NCBI GenBank assembly: GCA_963840835.1
Contig: CAWJAM010000006.1
Span: 434,001 to 498,000 of the forward strand
From: Rubrobacter_D sp963840835
GTDB lineage: Bacteria; Actinomycetota; Rubrobacteria; Rubrobacterales; Rubrobacteraceae
Reading direction: 5' to 3'
Length of the DNA: 64,000 bases
Of the stretch, positions 32,311 through 40,866 are shown one piece after another. Position 1 is the stretch's first letter; the number at the start of each line of letters is the position of its first letter. The position numbers and the translations under genes were made by a program. The notes under the pieces are model-generated. The model saw nothing but the letters and a program-made list of their open reading frames with translations, did no database searches and was not told where the DNA came from.

Positions 32311-32447
32311 CCGGTTTCCGCCTCCGCCAGAACCTCTGTCCCCTCCGCCGGCGAGGGAACCACCGCTTCCCCAGCGACGCTCAGCGCCGCAACGAACGGC
32401 ATAAGCACGTGCTTACAGAACGGGTGACGGGGGCGAGAGTGGAACAT
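32307..32447 (-). CDS. Short frame with a SWIM-like cysteine motif, 46 aa
   Basis: ATG 32447 reads FHSRPRHPFCKHVLMPFVAAL and ends overlapping the DUF6883 start (ATGA). CKHVL resembles the end of a SWIM zinc finger, but the first two cysteines are absent. It may be a remnant of a larger gene or a leader coupling DUF6883 translation. Weak call. Confidence 0.3.
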   Translation of the reverse strand: MFHSRPRHPFCKHVLMPFVAALSVAGEAVVPSPAEGTEVLAEAETG

Positions 32448-32457
32448 ATGATAGGGA

Positions 32458-33348
32458 TCAGCCGTGCGGACGACCGCCCACGCGCTCTACGGCACGCGCC
32501 GCGAGCCCGACGCCCTGCCGCAGCGCCACTTCGGGTGCGGCCCCAGCGATCCATGCCGCCAGGAAACCGGCGCAGAGGGCGTCCCCGGCGCCGGTGGTAT
32601 CTATAGCCCGCGCCCGCGCCGCCGGCACGCGCGACCGTTTCCCGACGGCGTCCGCGTAGAGAGCTCCCTCGGCCCCGAGCTTCAGGACGACGGCCTGGTA
32701 GTGCTCGAGAAAAGCCTTCGCTATGCGCTCGGGGTCTTTGGTTCCGGCGAGCAGAGCGCCTTCTTCGAGGTTCGGGAAACAGAGGTCGGCGCCGCGGGTC
32801 CATCCGAGGAAGCGTTCGGACCCTACGCCCTCGAGCAAGGGTACTGAGGAGGGATCTACGGAGACGGTCATCCCAGACTCGCGCGCCAGGCGCAGGGCTT
32901 CGGTGGCGGTCTCCCTGCGGCTGCCGCCCGAGAAGGTGTAGCCGGACAGGTGCAGGTGTCCCGCGCTGAAGAGTGAGCCCGGGAGGTCCTCCGGGCTGAG
33001 GGACTCGCCTGCGCCGCGGTCGGTTACCATGGTCCGGTCCCCCGCTCCGTCCACGAGCACGAAGACCTTGCCAGTGGCCAGTGAAGTGTCGCGCGTCAGG
33101 TGCGTCCTCACGCCCGCCCCGTGCAGGTCCCTTTCCAGAAACTCGCCGAAGACGTCGTCGCCGACCCTCCCGACGAAGTGCGTCTCCAGGCCAGTCGCGG
33201 CCAGCCAGGTGGCGGCGTTCGCGCCTGAACCGCCGCCGATGGCTCGTATCGGGGTGAAGGTGTCGGTTCCCAGGGCCACGTCCCCGTCCACCTTCGCGAG
33301 CAAGTCGTAGAGCAGGTCACCAACCACGACGACCCGCGGGGTCTTCAA
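32458..33348 (-). CDS. psuK: PfkB-family carbohydrate kinase, probable pseudouridine kinase, 296 aa
   Basis: Ribokinase-fold kinase. GGSGANAATWLAATGLETHFVGRVGDD is the N-terminal PfkB signature; DTTGAGDALCAGFLAAW is the C-terminal one with the catalytic Asp and anion hole. Four bases separate it from the upstream psuG, so the likely substrate is pseudouridine: kinase makes pseudouridine 5'-phosphate and PsuG splits it to uracil and ribose 5-phosphate. Sequence alone would also permit another nucleoside or sugar; the context decides. Confidence 0.88.
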   Translation of the reverse strand: MKTPRVVVVGDLLYDLLAKVDGDVALGTDTFTPIRAIGGGSGANAATWLAATGLETHFVGRVGDDVFGEFLERDLHGAGVRTHLTRDTSLATGKVFVLVDGAGDRTMVTDRGAGESLSPEDLPGSLFSAGHLHLSGYTFSGGSRRETATEALRLARESGMTVSVDPSSVPLLEGVGSERFLGWTRGADLCFPNLEEGALLAGTKDPERIAKAFLEHYQAVVLKLGAEGALYADAVGKRSRVPAARARAIDTTGAGDALCAGFLAAWIAGAAPEVALRQGVGLAARAVERVGGRPHG

Positions 33349-33352
33349 CGCC

Positions 33353-34276
33353 TCAGGACCGTCCGCCGTCGAGATCCGAGAGCGCCGCGGCGATGCGCGC
33401 AGCCAGGCGCGCGTTATTGAGGATGATCAACTCGTTTACCCGCAGGCTCTCGCCTCTCGTCTCCGCCGTGAAGCGGTCCAGGAGGAAGGGCGTTACGTCC
33501 TTGCCGCGGACGCCGCGCTTCTTCAGTTCTTCGAGGCTCGCGCGAAGAGCACGTTCGTGGAGGTCGGGGTCGAGCTGTTCCTCTTCGGAGAGAGGGTTCG
33601 CGACCACGAGACCCGAGGTCTCGAAGCCGAGGGAAGACATGGCCTGGATCGTACGCGCCGCCTCTCTCTCGTGGTCCACGGCCCAGTCGAGAGGGCTCCC
33701 CGAGTCGGTGAGGTAGAAGCCGGGGAAGCGGAGCGTGCGGAAGCCGACGACGGGGACACCGATGGTCTCCAGGTACTCGAGGGTCGCGGGAACATCGAGG
33801 ATGGACTTGACCCCGGAGCAGACCACAGCCACCGGCGTCCTTGCGAGGGCCGCGAGGTCCCCCGAGACGTCCCAGCTCTCGCGCGCCTCCCTGTGCACGC
33901 CGCCGAGGCCACCCGTGGCGAAGAGGCGAATGCCTGCGAGATTCGCGAGGTGCGCGGTGGCGGCGACCGTCGTAGCCCCGTGACTTCCCTTTGCGATGGC
34001 CACCGGAAGGTCCCTGGCGGAGAGCTTCGGGATGCCTTCCGTCGAAGCCATGAGCTCCAATTCAGTCTCATTCAAGCCCACCTTGGCCATCCCGCCTACG
34101 ACGCCAATCGTTGCCGGCACGGCGCCTTCGGCGCGCACGATGTGTTCCGCTTCAAGGGCGACGGTAAGGTTGTCGGGGCGGGGCAGTCCGTGTGAAATCA
34201 AGGTCGATTCCAGCGCCACGACGGGCGCCCCTCTCTTCAGGGCCTCCCCGACGTCGGCCCTGACCTCGAAGCTCAA
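33353..34276 (-). CDS. psuG: Pseudouridine-5'-phosphate glycosidase, 307 aa
   Basis: PsuG cleaves the C-C glycosidic bond of pseudouridine 5'-phosphate via a lysine Schiff base. Signature phrases: VVALESTLISHGLPRPDNL, PATIGVVGGMAKVGL, LSARDLPVAIAKGSHGATTVAAT (active-site Lys), FATGGLGGVHR, DVSGDLAALARTPVAVVCSGVKSILD and VRGKDVTPFLLDRF. TTG 34276 overlaps the SRAP stop by two bases (TTGA), so it is coupled to that gene. Full length. Confidence 0.94.
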   Translation of the reverse strand: MSFEVRADVGEALKRGAPVVALESTLISHGLPRPDNLTVALEAEHIVRAEGAVPATIGVVGGMAKVGLNETELELMASTEGIPKLSARDLPVAIAKGSHGATTVAATAHLANLAGIRLFATGGLGGVHREARESWDVSGDLAALARTPVAVVCSGVKSILDVPATLEYLETIGVPVVGFRTLRFPGFYLTDSGSPLDWAVDHEREAARTIQAMSSLGFETSGLVVANPLSEEEQLDPDLHERALRASLEELKKRGVRGKDVTPFLLDRFTAETRGESLRVNELIILNNARLAARIAAALSDLDGGRS

Positions 34277-34935
34277 GCAGCCGGCTCTATGCAGCGCTCG
34301 TCGTTGTTGCGCGGGCTGTTTACGAAGCGGCTGACAGGGTAGGTCTCCAGGTCGTCGCCGGGGTAGGGGATCATGAGCTCCCCGAGCTCTTCCCTGTCCG
34401 CGTCGGGGTCGAGCCAGGCGTTGTAAGCGTCGGAGGGTAGGATCACGGGCATCCTCTCGTGGATTCCGCTCAACACGGAGTTTGCCCTGGTGGTCAGGAT
34501 CGCGCAAGTGCGGAGCACCCCGTCGCCGCCCTTCTCCCAGCTCTCCCAGAGCCCGGCGAAGGCGAAGGGCCGACTGTCCTGCATACGGAAGTAGTAGGGC
34601 TGTTTGCCCCCGTTCTCGCGCTTCCACTCGTAGAAGCCGTCGGCGGCGATCAGGCACCGCTGCCCGCGGAAGGCCCTGCGAAAGGAGGGCTTCTCGGGGG
34701 CGGTCTCGCTGCGGGCGTTGATCATGCGCGCCCCGATCCCTGGGTCGTCGGCCCAGGAGGGGACGAGCCCCCACCTGAGCATCTCCAGGCGCCGCCCCGC
34801 TTCATCCTCCAAGACCGCGGCGACCTGCTGCGTCGGGGCTACGTTGTAGCTCGGGGAAATCTCCACCGCGCTGTTCAACTCAAACTCCTCGGCCAGCCTG
34901 CCGGCCGGGGTAGAAAGCGTGTACCTGCCGCACAT
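34273..34935 (-). CDS. SRAP (YedK/HMCES) abasic-site processing protein, 220 aa
   Basis: SRAP proteins crosslink abasic sites in single-stranded DNA through the N-terminal Cys2. The start is fixed by MCGRYTLSTP. Also present: SPSYNVAPTQQV, MLRWGLVPSWADDP, INARSETAPEKPSFRRAF, CLIAADGFYEWK, ILTTRANSVLSGIHERMPVIL (catalytic Glu and His regions). Coupling to psuG is unexpected: DNA repair with pseudouridine catabolism. Confidence 0.94.
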   Translation of the reverse strand: MCGRYTLSTPAGRLAEEFELNSAVEISPSYNVAPTQQVAAVLEDEAGRRLEMLRWGLVPSWADDPGIGARMINARSETAPEKPSFRRAFRGQRCLIAADGFYEWKRENGGKQPYYFRMQDSRPFAFAGLWESWEKGGDGVLRTCAILTTRANSVLSGIHERMPVILPSDAYNAWLDPDADREELGELMIPYPGDDLETYPVSRFVNSPRNNDERCIEPAA

Positions 34936-35048
34936 ACCTCTCACCTCTCCCAAGATTCGAAAGCCTGCCGTAATTGTACCGGGCAGACCCCAATATCTCA
35001 CCGGCCGGATGCCGCCGAACCCACGCTCCCGTTCGAACCGACCCGGTG

Positions 35049-35726
35049 TCAGGGGTTTTCTGTCGCTCCCCGCTCGCTCCTGGCTTTCTCGAGCAGTTGC
35101 ACGACTTCCGCATCCGGCGTCTGCTCGAAGTCTCTGTACCAGAAACCTATGGCCCCGAGGTCCGAGGGGGTCTTCAGGCAGATTAGCTCGTCCACCTCGG
35201 CCAGGAAGATCTTTGCCGTCTGGGCGGCGCACACGGGCGCGGCCAGGATCAGTCGTCTCGGTCTCCTCCTGCGCAGGGCCGCAACGGCGGCGCGGGCCGT
35301 CACGCCGGTTGCGAGGCCGTCGTCGACCAGGATCGTGGTCCGCCCGCCGACCTGCGGCTCGGGTCTGTCGCCCCTGAAGTAGCGAAGCCTCCGGTTTACC
35401 TCAGCGAGCTCCCTGACCGTGACCCGCTCGACGTAGTCATCGGGGATGCCGAGGCGCCGGATCACATCCCTGTTCAAGATGCGCACGCCGCCGACCGCAA
35501 CGGCCCCTATACCGAACTCGGGCTGGTCAGGCGCCCCGAGCTTGCGCGAGACAAAAACGTCGAGCGGCGCATCGAGTTTGCGCGCGATCTCGTACCCCAC
35601 GGGAACCCCACCCCGCGGTAAAGCGAAGACCACGGGCCGCTCATCCCTGAAACGAGACAGTTTAGCGGCCAGCTGACGACCCGCGTCCCTGCGGTCCTCG
35701 AACGGTGCGGAGCGGAAGATCCTCAT
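35049..35726 (-). CDS. Phosphoribosyltransferase-family protein, 225 aa
   Basis: Type I PRTase fold. ATG 35726 gives MRIFRSAPFEDRRDAGRQLAAKL. VVFALPRGGVPVGYEIARKL and LDVFVSRKLGAPDQPEFGIGAVA are hallmark phrases of the large-loop PRTase subgroup; the PRPP site is TILVDDGLATGVTARAAV. Substrate unknown; many of these are stress-associated. Four bases downstream of the deacetylase gene, so probably one transcript. Confidence 0.88.
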   Translation of the reverse strand: MRIFRSAPFEDRRDAGRQLAAKLSRFRDERPVVFALPRGGVPVGYEIARKLDAPLDVFVSRKLGAPDQPEFGIGAVAVGGVRILNRDVIRRLGIPDDYVERVTVRELAEVNRRLRYFRGDRPEPQVGGRTTILVDDGLATGVTARAAVAALRRRRPRRLILAAPVCAAQTAKIFLAEVDELICLKTPSDLGAIGFWYRDFEQTPDAEVVQLLEKARSERGATENP

Positions 35727-35730
35727 GGCA

Positions 35731-36771
35731 TCAACGCAGGCTCCGCCAGAACGGCGCCAGTGCCTCACGACTCTTCTCGACCTGCCTTACCCCACCCGCA
35801 TACTCCCACTCAGGGGCTTCCTCTCCGGCCCCGCGCATGGTAGCCGCGATGCTCTCGCTCAGGGCGCCGAGATTATAGCCCCCTTCCAGGACGAAGGCGG
35901 GGGGCGCGGCATGCTCCTCGCGGGAGAGGTCCGTGATCAGGGCGGCGAAGCGCCCGAAAGAGCCGGTCTCTAGCGCCATGCCCCCGAGCAGGTCGTCCTC
36001 GTGGGCGTCGAAGCCGGCGGAGACCAGGATCAGGCCAGGACCGAACTCGCGCAACACCGGCAGGAAGACCCCGGCGAAGACCGCCGCGAAGAGGTCCTCA
36101 CCCGAGCCTGCCGGGAGCGGCACGTTGGCCGTGAAGCCGAGCCCGTCTCCCTCTCCCACCTCTCCGGCCTGGCCCGTTCCAGGGTAGAAGGGGCTCTGGT
36201 GCACGGAGAGGTAGAGCACCCGGTCGTCACCGTAGAAGATGTCCTGGGTGCCGTTCCCGTGGTGCACATCCCAGTCGAGGATGGCGACCTTCTCCAGACC
36301 TCTCGAGAGGGCGTGACCAGCGGCGACGGCGGCGTGGTTCGTGAGACAGAACCCCATCCCGTAGTCCCTCCCCGCGTGGTGGCCGGGGGGACGGGCGACA
36401 GCGAAGGCCGTTTCGCCCGCGAGGGCGCTCTCGACGGCCGAGCAGGCCGCCCCGCTCGCGTGCGAGGCCGCCTCCCAGGAACCCGCGCCTACGGCGGTGT
36501 CCGGGCTGACGTAGCCAACTCCGGCCGCGGACATCTCCCGCACGGCTTCCAGGTAGGCCGGGTCGTGGACGGTGGCAAGGGCCTGCTCATCCGCGGGATC
36601 GCACGGGCGCCGCTCTACGGGTACGCCGCTTCGCTCCGCCTCTTCGACCCCGGCGAGGGCCGCGGGAAACCTCTCGGGGGACTCTACGGCGGCCAGGGCG
36701 TTGACGTGCCGCTCCGAGGCCGGGTCACTGTAGACGTGCAAGCCTTTCACGCTCCCGGGTCGGGATTCCAT
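35731..36771 (-). CDS. Histone deacetylase-family (AcuC/AphA-like) amidohydrolase, 346 aa
   Basis: Zinc-dependent deacetylase of proteins, polyamines or acetoin-related substrates. Seen: ATVHDPAYLEAVREMSA, FAVARPPGHHAGRDYGMGFCLTNHAAVAA (tandem catalytic His), AILDWDVHHGNGTQDIF (zinc Asp/His), LILVSAGFDAHEDD (second zinc Asp) and the closing FVLEGGYNLGALSES. All ligands are present. Starts ATG 36771, divergent from the MFS remnant. Confidence 0.92.
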   Translation of the reverse strand: MESRPGSVKGLHVYSDPASERHVNALAAVESPERFPAALAGVEEAERSGVPVERRPCDPADEQALATVHDPAYLEAVREMSAAGVGYVSPDTAVGAGSWEAASHASGAACSAVESALAGETAFAVARPPGHHAGRDYGMGFCLTNHAAVAAGHALSRGLEKVAILDWDVHHGNGTQDIFYGDDRVLYLSVHQSPFYPGTGQAGEVGEGDGLGFTANVPLPAGSGEDLFAAVFAGVFLPVLREFGPGLILVSAGFDAHEDDLLGGMALETGSFGRFAALITDLSREEHAAPPAFVLEGGYNLGALSESIAATMRGAGEEAPEWEYAGGVRQVEKSREALAPFWRSLR

Positions 36772-36836
36772 CGTCCTCTCTTACTATGCTACTATGCCAG
36801 CATCTCGGGTGGGACCTCTGGGGACAGAAGGTTGCC

Positions 36837-37295
36837 ATGGAAAGTGGGGCAGGTCGCGAGCGGAGCGTTTCGAGGCTCAACGTCCTCATAGCCGTAACGG
36901 CCGCGATCATCGGCCTTATCTACGGTTACGACCTCGGCTCCCCTGCGACTTTCACCCTGCTCGGCATCTTGCTCTTTACCGTCGGCTTCAACTTCGGCTA
37001 CGGGTCGCTGGTCTGGGTCTACGCCTCGGAGAGCTTCCCCGTGCGGCTGCGCACCCAGGGCGGATCGGCCATGCTGACCGCGGACCTGCTCGCGAACTTC
37101 ATCGTCGGTGTCGTGTTCCTTGGCGCACTTGGCGCTCTGGGCGGCTCGGTGACGTTCGGCATCTTCCTCGCCCTGGCCCTGGTCTCGTTCACCTTCGTCT
37201 ACGTACTGGCACCGGAGACGAAGGGACGCCCGCTGGAGGCTATCCGTGCCTACTGGTACAACGGCGGCCGCTGGCCCGAGGAGACCGAGACGTGA
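36837..37295 (+). pseudogene. MFS sugar porter with a large internal deletion, 152 aa
   Basis: ATG 36837 follows GAAGG. The first 30 residues are the MFS N-terminus (RLNVLIAVTAAIIGLIYGYDLGS, helix 1). They are joined in frame to the end of the porter: ATFTLLGILLFTVGFNFGYGSLVWVYASESFPVRLR (helix 10 and the PESxR-like ESFPVRLR), followed by two helices and the PETKGRPLEAI tail. About eight helices are missing. The frame survives, but transport is not plausible. Confidence 0.75.
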
Positions 37296-37521
37296 GCCTC
37301 CAAACCAGACTCTGACGGCTCTACCGACACACCCGTGAAGGATCTGTCCAACCCCGAACGCTAGTACCCGATGCTATAATCGGGCGGTGATGGGTGCACG
37401 GAAACTGGGGTAATCCGAAAAGTGTTGGCAAAATACTTCGGGAACCCTCTAATCGCCCGCAAAGGTTCGTTATACGAACCACTGTGAGAGGCCGCGATCG
37501 GCCTGCTGGTCTCGGGAGCGT
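37296..37521. promoter_or_regulatory. Intergenic region with a TATAAT and an operator-like palindrome
   Basis: TATAAT at 37375-37380 lies within a longer AT-richer stretch. GGTTCGT/ACGAACC (37464-37480) is a perfect 7-bp inverted repeat around TAT, about 40 bases before the start at 37522. Confidence 0.4.
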
Positions 37522-38493
37522 ATGACAGCGTTGGGGATCATGGAGGATCACAACAGCTTACTTCATTCCACTGACTCTGGGAGTAGTCCAGAGCGTCATG
37601 CCATGGGAAACCGGGGCTTCGTGGCCGCTATCTGCGTTCTTGTCGCTCTGGGATGTTTGCTGTGCGCCGGGAGAGAGTCCCTGGCACAGCAGCCCACAGA
37701 CGCGCCCGAGGCAAGCGCACCCGAGGCTACCGACCAGCCGGCAGATCATGGCCAATCCGGCACGCCCAAAGCCGAACCTCCGTCACAGACGCAGCCAGAG
37801 AAACCGCAATCCGAGCAGTCAAAGCCAGAGCGGCCGCAACCCGAGCAGTCGAAGCCGGTGCGTGGGAATCCGGAGGATCAGGGTCCCAGGCCGGTTCCGG
37901 ACCACGAGCGACCCACACACGAGCGGCCAGTCAGCGACGGCCCAGCGGACGCATCGAACACGGATCACGGGGCGTCCGCTTCCCGGCCGGAACCGGCGAG
38001 ACCGACGGCCGGGGAGCCGGTGGACAGGGGACCTTCGTCTCAGCCTACCCACCAGCGGCCCAGCGAGCAGGATGCTTCGAACCAGGGAAGGCCCACCGAA
38101 CCGCCGGGTAGGCAGACTTCCCAGCTCCACAGGCCCTCGCACGAGCCGCCGGTGCCGGAGGAGCAAGGCGGGGAGCTCGGCCCGCATAAGCCAGTAGGAC
38201 CGGATGCCGTCCGTCCCCATCCGGAGCCGGTCGACCGGGGTCCCGTATCGCATCCGGAACCACAGCGTCCAACGCCGGAGTCGCAACCACCCCGGCCCGA
38301 GGGAAGCGAGAACACCGGCCGGCCGGATGGCTCGGGATCCCAGGGCCAGCACGGCGAGCCGGCGAGCCCTCCGGGAGGGGGAATCGAAAACTCGAGTGAC
38401 CCGAGAGGAAACGGTTCGGTAGATCCGTCGCAGCAGTCTGGACAACCTACCGAGCATGGCACGAATGTGCCCCGAAGGATGTGGGCCGCCTGA
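37522..38493 (+). CDS. Secreted Pro/Glu/Ser-rich low-complexity protein, 323 aa
   Basis: ATG 37522 follows GGGAG. After a 26-residue lead, a hydrophobic export segment (GFVAAICVLVALGCLLCAG) precedes a disordered region of about 250 residues rich in P, E, Q, S, H and R, with recurring phrases such as EQSKPERPQPEQSKP, ERPTHERPV and HPEPVDRGPVSHPEP. No folded domain. The frame ends at 38493, but the overlapping frame from 38456 continues similar composition, so one longer gene with a shift is possible. Likely wall-associated. Confidence 0.6.
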   Translation: MTALGIMEDHNSLLHSTDSGSSPERHAMGNRGFVAAICVLVALGCLLCAGRESLAQQPTDAPEASAPEATDQPADHGQSGTPKAEPPSQTQPEKPQSEQSKPERPQPEQSKPVRGNPEDQGPRPVPDHERPTHERPVSDGPADASNTDHGASASRPEPARPTAGEPVDRGPSSQPTHQRPSEQDASNQGRPTEPPGRQTSQLHRPSHEPPVPEEQGGELGPHKPVGPDAVRPHPEPVDRGPVSHPEPQRPTPESQPPRPEGSENTGRPDGSGSQGQHGEPASPPGGGIENSSDPRGNGSVDPSQQSGQPTEHGTNVPRRMWAA

Positions 38494-39355
38494 AAACGTA
38501 CGTGCGGACCCCCAAAGGGAGAGGCCGTCTACGAGAAGAGCCCTGTCTACGAGAAGACGCCCTTCTAGCGAAGAGGAGCCCGTCGAGAAGAGCCCTGTCT
38601 ACGAGAAGAGCCCTGTCTACGAGGGCGTGCTGGTCGGCCCGCCGAACGGCGGGCCGACCAGCACGGGTGCGGAGCAACGCCCTGGCCACCGGCCACCGTC
38701 ATGGACACCGGTCGTCAGCGAGACCGTTTCGGGCACCCGGCCCGAGGTGGAACCGTCACACCAGGTGGCCGGCACCTATGGTCCTGGTTCCGTAGCCGGT
38801 CGTGGGGTGGGGCACGTCGGCTTTGCAGGCCCTCTCTCAGCGCATCCGCCTGACCGGCGGGCCGTCGAGTCTCCACAGTCCGTCGACGCCTTGCGCAGGT
38901 TGGACGGAGATTCTACAGCTCCTGCCGTGGCACCCGGTCGCGAGCAGCGGCCGGCGCGGGATCGGGCGCGGGTAGCATCGGGGACGCCCTTCTGGTCGAC
39001 CAAGTTCCTGCTCGACCCCATGTGGGACAACAGCGGGTTCCTGATCCAGCAGACCCAGGAGATGCTGCCTTCGTTGCGGGGCGGCGCACGTAACCTCCCC
39101 ACCGGGATGCCCCGCGGGGGAAGCCTCACGCAGCGGGGGCCTCCACTACAGTTGCCCTCGCCCTTCTCCGGCTTCGGTATTGTGATGGGAGCCACCGCTA
39201 CAGGGTCTGCATCCTCCAGCGATGGCAGCGAGCCGCTGCTCGCCGTTCTCTTCTCCTGCCTCTTCATCCTCCTCTCAAAGGACCTGTCCCGAGCCTACCG
39301 TGCTTTCCACCGGCCGGGAACGGTGCCGCGACTGGCCCTCGAACGCCCTGGCTGA
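38456..39355 (+). CDS. Continuation of the low-complexity protein, C-terminal membrane anchor, 299 aa
   Basis: Begins inside the preceding gene in another frame. It holds EKSPVYEKSPVYEG repeats (38580-38625), a disordered middle, WSTKFLLDPMWDNSGFLIQQTQEML, and a closing hydrophobic helix (SEPLLAVLFSCLFILLSKDL) with basic tail. The tail layout resembles a C-terminal membrane anchor. Together with 37522-38493 it may be one secreted, anchored protein split by a frameshift around 38460-38490. Confidence 0.5.
   Translation: MARMCPEGCGPPENVRADPQRERPSTRRALSTRRRPSSEEEPVEKSPVYEKSPVYEGVLVGPPNGGPTSTGAEQRPGHRPPSWTPVVSETVSGTRPEVEPSHQVAGTYGPGSVAGRGVGHVGFAGPLSAHPPDRRAVESPQSVDALRRLDGDSTAPAVAPGREQRPARDRARVASGTPFWSTKFLLDPMWDNSGFLIQQTQEMLPSLRGGARNLPTGMPRGGSLTQRGPPLQLPSPFSGFGIVMGATATGSASSSDGSEPLLAVLFSCLFILLSKDLSRAYRAFHRPGTVPRLALERPG
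38540..38625 (+). repeat. Tandem imperfect repeats (GAAGAGCCCTGTCTAC type)
   Basis: About four to five copies of a 15-18 bp unit, coding SPVYEK in one frame. Confidence 0.7.
38627..38664. repeat. Perfect 17-bp inverted repeat inside the gene
   Basis: GTGCTGGTCGGCCCGCC and its exact complement around GAAC. No U-tract follows. Unusual inside a coding region. Confidence 0.8.
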
Positions 39356-39433
39356 TCTTCCTTGCTCTGGGAGCGCTCCGCGCGCTCCCAAGATCTTGCG
39401 TTGCCCAGACGTATTGCGGAGCAAGGAGAGAAC

Positions 39434-40654
39434 ATGGACGCGTGGCAGAAGCGCAACGAACCATTTCACGACGACGACGGAGTAGAGGGGACCGCGTATC
39501 CGTTGTCACCATCGGAGGGTTCCTCCGATTCCGGTCTGTCCCACAGCCACTTTACGGCGGTAGCCTCGCGCTTCGGTATCCGCTTCAAAACGCTTAGCAC
39601 CCTACTCTACATAGCTGGCGCCCTGGCCATGCTGTTGTTCGTCCATGGCGGATGGTTCGAGCTCGCGGATGAAGACGTGCGGGCACTCGACCGCGTGGTG
39701 ATTGCGGGCGGGGTGCTTGTGGGGTCTATATGGTACTTTCCCTGGCACCGCTTCGGAAGCAACGTTCTGCTCGTCCCCGTCTCCGCCGCCCTTGCCCTGA
39801 TAACACTCGCCGTATACTTCTCCGGCGGCTGGCAGAGCCCGCTCTCCGTCTTCTACCTCTTTGTGGTGGTCTTCTGCGCCAGCTACTTCTCCGCGGGGGT
39901 CGCCGCGCTCGGCGTGGCCCTCACGCTGCTCGCCGGCCTGAGCCCGCAGCTCTACGCTCCGGATCAGGCACGGCTGGTGGGATATCTGATCATCCAGGCA
40001 CCCGTCTTCGGCGGGCTCGTTCTGGCTTGCAGGTACGCCATGTGGGAACGTGAGAGCTCGCGGTCCGAACGCGACTCCCAGAGGATCAGGGACCTCGAAG
40101 AGCGCCTGTGGCACGAGGCCTCGCTCGACTCGCTCACGGGCCTCTACAATCGGGGTCGTTTCGAGGCGCGGTTCAAGGATGAGTTCGAGAGGGCGCGGCA
40201 CACCGGCGAGCGATTCATGGTGCTCTTCGTGGACGTAGACGATTTCAAGCGGGTCAACGACAACCACGGGCACCGCACGGGAGACGAGGCCTTGAAGTTG
40301 ATCGCCGGAATATTGCGGTCCTGCTCCAGGCGCATGGACGTGGTCGCGCGTCACGGGGGAGACGAGTTCATGGTGATGCTGCCGGGGGCCTCGCTACCCG
40401 AAGCCCACCGTTTCTTCGACCGGATGAGGGGACAAGTTGTCGAACGCTCCAGGAGCGCGTTGGGCTTGGACCTCCGAATCAGCGCCGGGGCCGTCCAAGG
40501 TCCAGGCCCCGTCGAGGATCCCGCGGTACTCCTGGATGCCGCCGACGAAGCCATGTACAGGGCCAAGCGGCACGGAAAGAACCGCGTGTTCGCCGCCCTT
40601 TCCCTGGCCTCCGCCGAGCGTCGCCGGCGGGAGCGTTCACAGGAGGAGGAGTAA
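39434..40654 (+). CDS. Membrane diguanylate cyclase (GGDEF), 406 aa
   Basis: Makes cyclic di-GMP. Start ATG 39434 after AAGGAGAG. Residues about 55-210 contain five to six hydrophobic helices (TLSTLLYIAGALAMLLFV, VLVPVSAALALITLAVYF, VFYLFVVVFCASYF and others), then a short coiled segment (SERDSQRIRDLEERLWHEA). The GGDEF domain follows (SLDSLTGLYNRGRFEARF, FVDVDDFKRVND). The active site is G308-G309-D310-E311-F312, and an inhibitory RxxD site (R299-D302) sits exactly five residues before it, so product inhibition is expected. Two small genes follow closely. Confidence 0.95.
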   Translation: MDAWQKRNEPFHDDDGVEGTAYPLSPSEGSSDSGLSHSHFTAVASRFGIRFKTLSTLLYIAGALAMLLFVHGGWFELADEDVRALDRVVIAGGVLVGSIWYFPWHRFGSNVLLVPVSAALALITLAVYFSGGWQSPLSVFYLFVVVFCASYFSAGVAALGVALTLLAGLSPQLYAPDQARLVGYLIIQAPVFGGLVLACRYAMWERESSRSERDSQRIRDLEERLWHEASLDSLTGLYNRGRFEARFKDEFERARHTGERFMVLFVDVDDFKRVNDNHGHRTGDEALKLIAGILRSCSRRMDVVARHGGDEFMVMLPGASLPEAHRFFDRMRGQVVERSRSALGLDLRISAGAVQGPGPVEDPAVLLDAADEAMYRAKRHGKNRVFAALSLASAERRRRERSQEEE

Positions 40655-40656
40655 TC

Positions 40657-40866
40657 ATGCGAACCGCCATCGATGCGTGGATGGAGGTACGCCTGGAGGA
40701 CGGAACGCTGCGCACCAGCGACACGGGCGGATTCCAGGATACGAACCCTGGCCTACAGACCCTGCTCGCGTTCGTAAACCGGTGTGAGGAGGAAGCCCGA
40801 AGCGCGGGGGAAGCGCGCGCCGAACGTAGATCCAAAACCGAGTTCGAGCCTGGAGGTCGCGAATGA
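40657..40866 (+). CDS. Small hypothetical protein, 69 aa
   Basis: Begins two bases after the GGDEF stop and overlaps the next ATG (ATGA 40863). Text RTAIDAWMEVRLEDGTLRTSDTGGFQDTNPGLQTLLAFVNRCEEEARS; no domain recognised. Coupling on both sides makes it likely to be real. Confidence 0.6.
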   Translation: MRTAIDAWMEVRLEDGTLRTSDTGGFQDTNPGLQTLLAFVNRCEEEARSAGEARAERRSKTEFEPGGRE

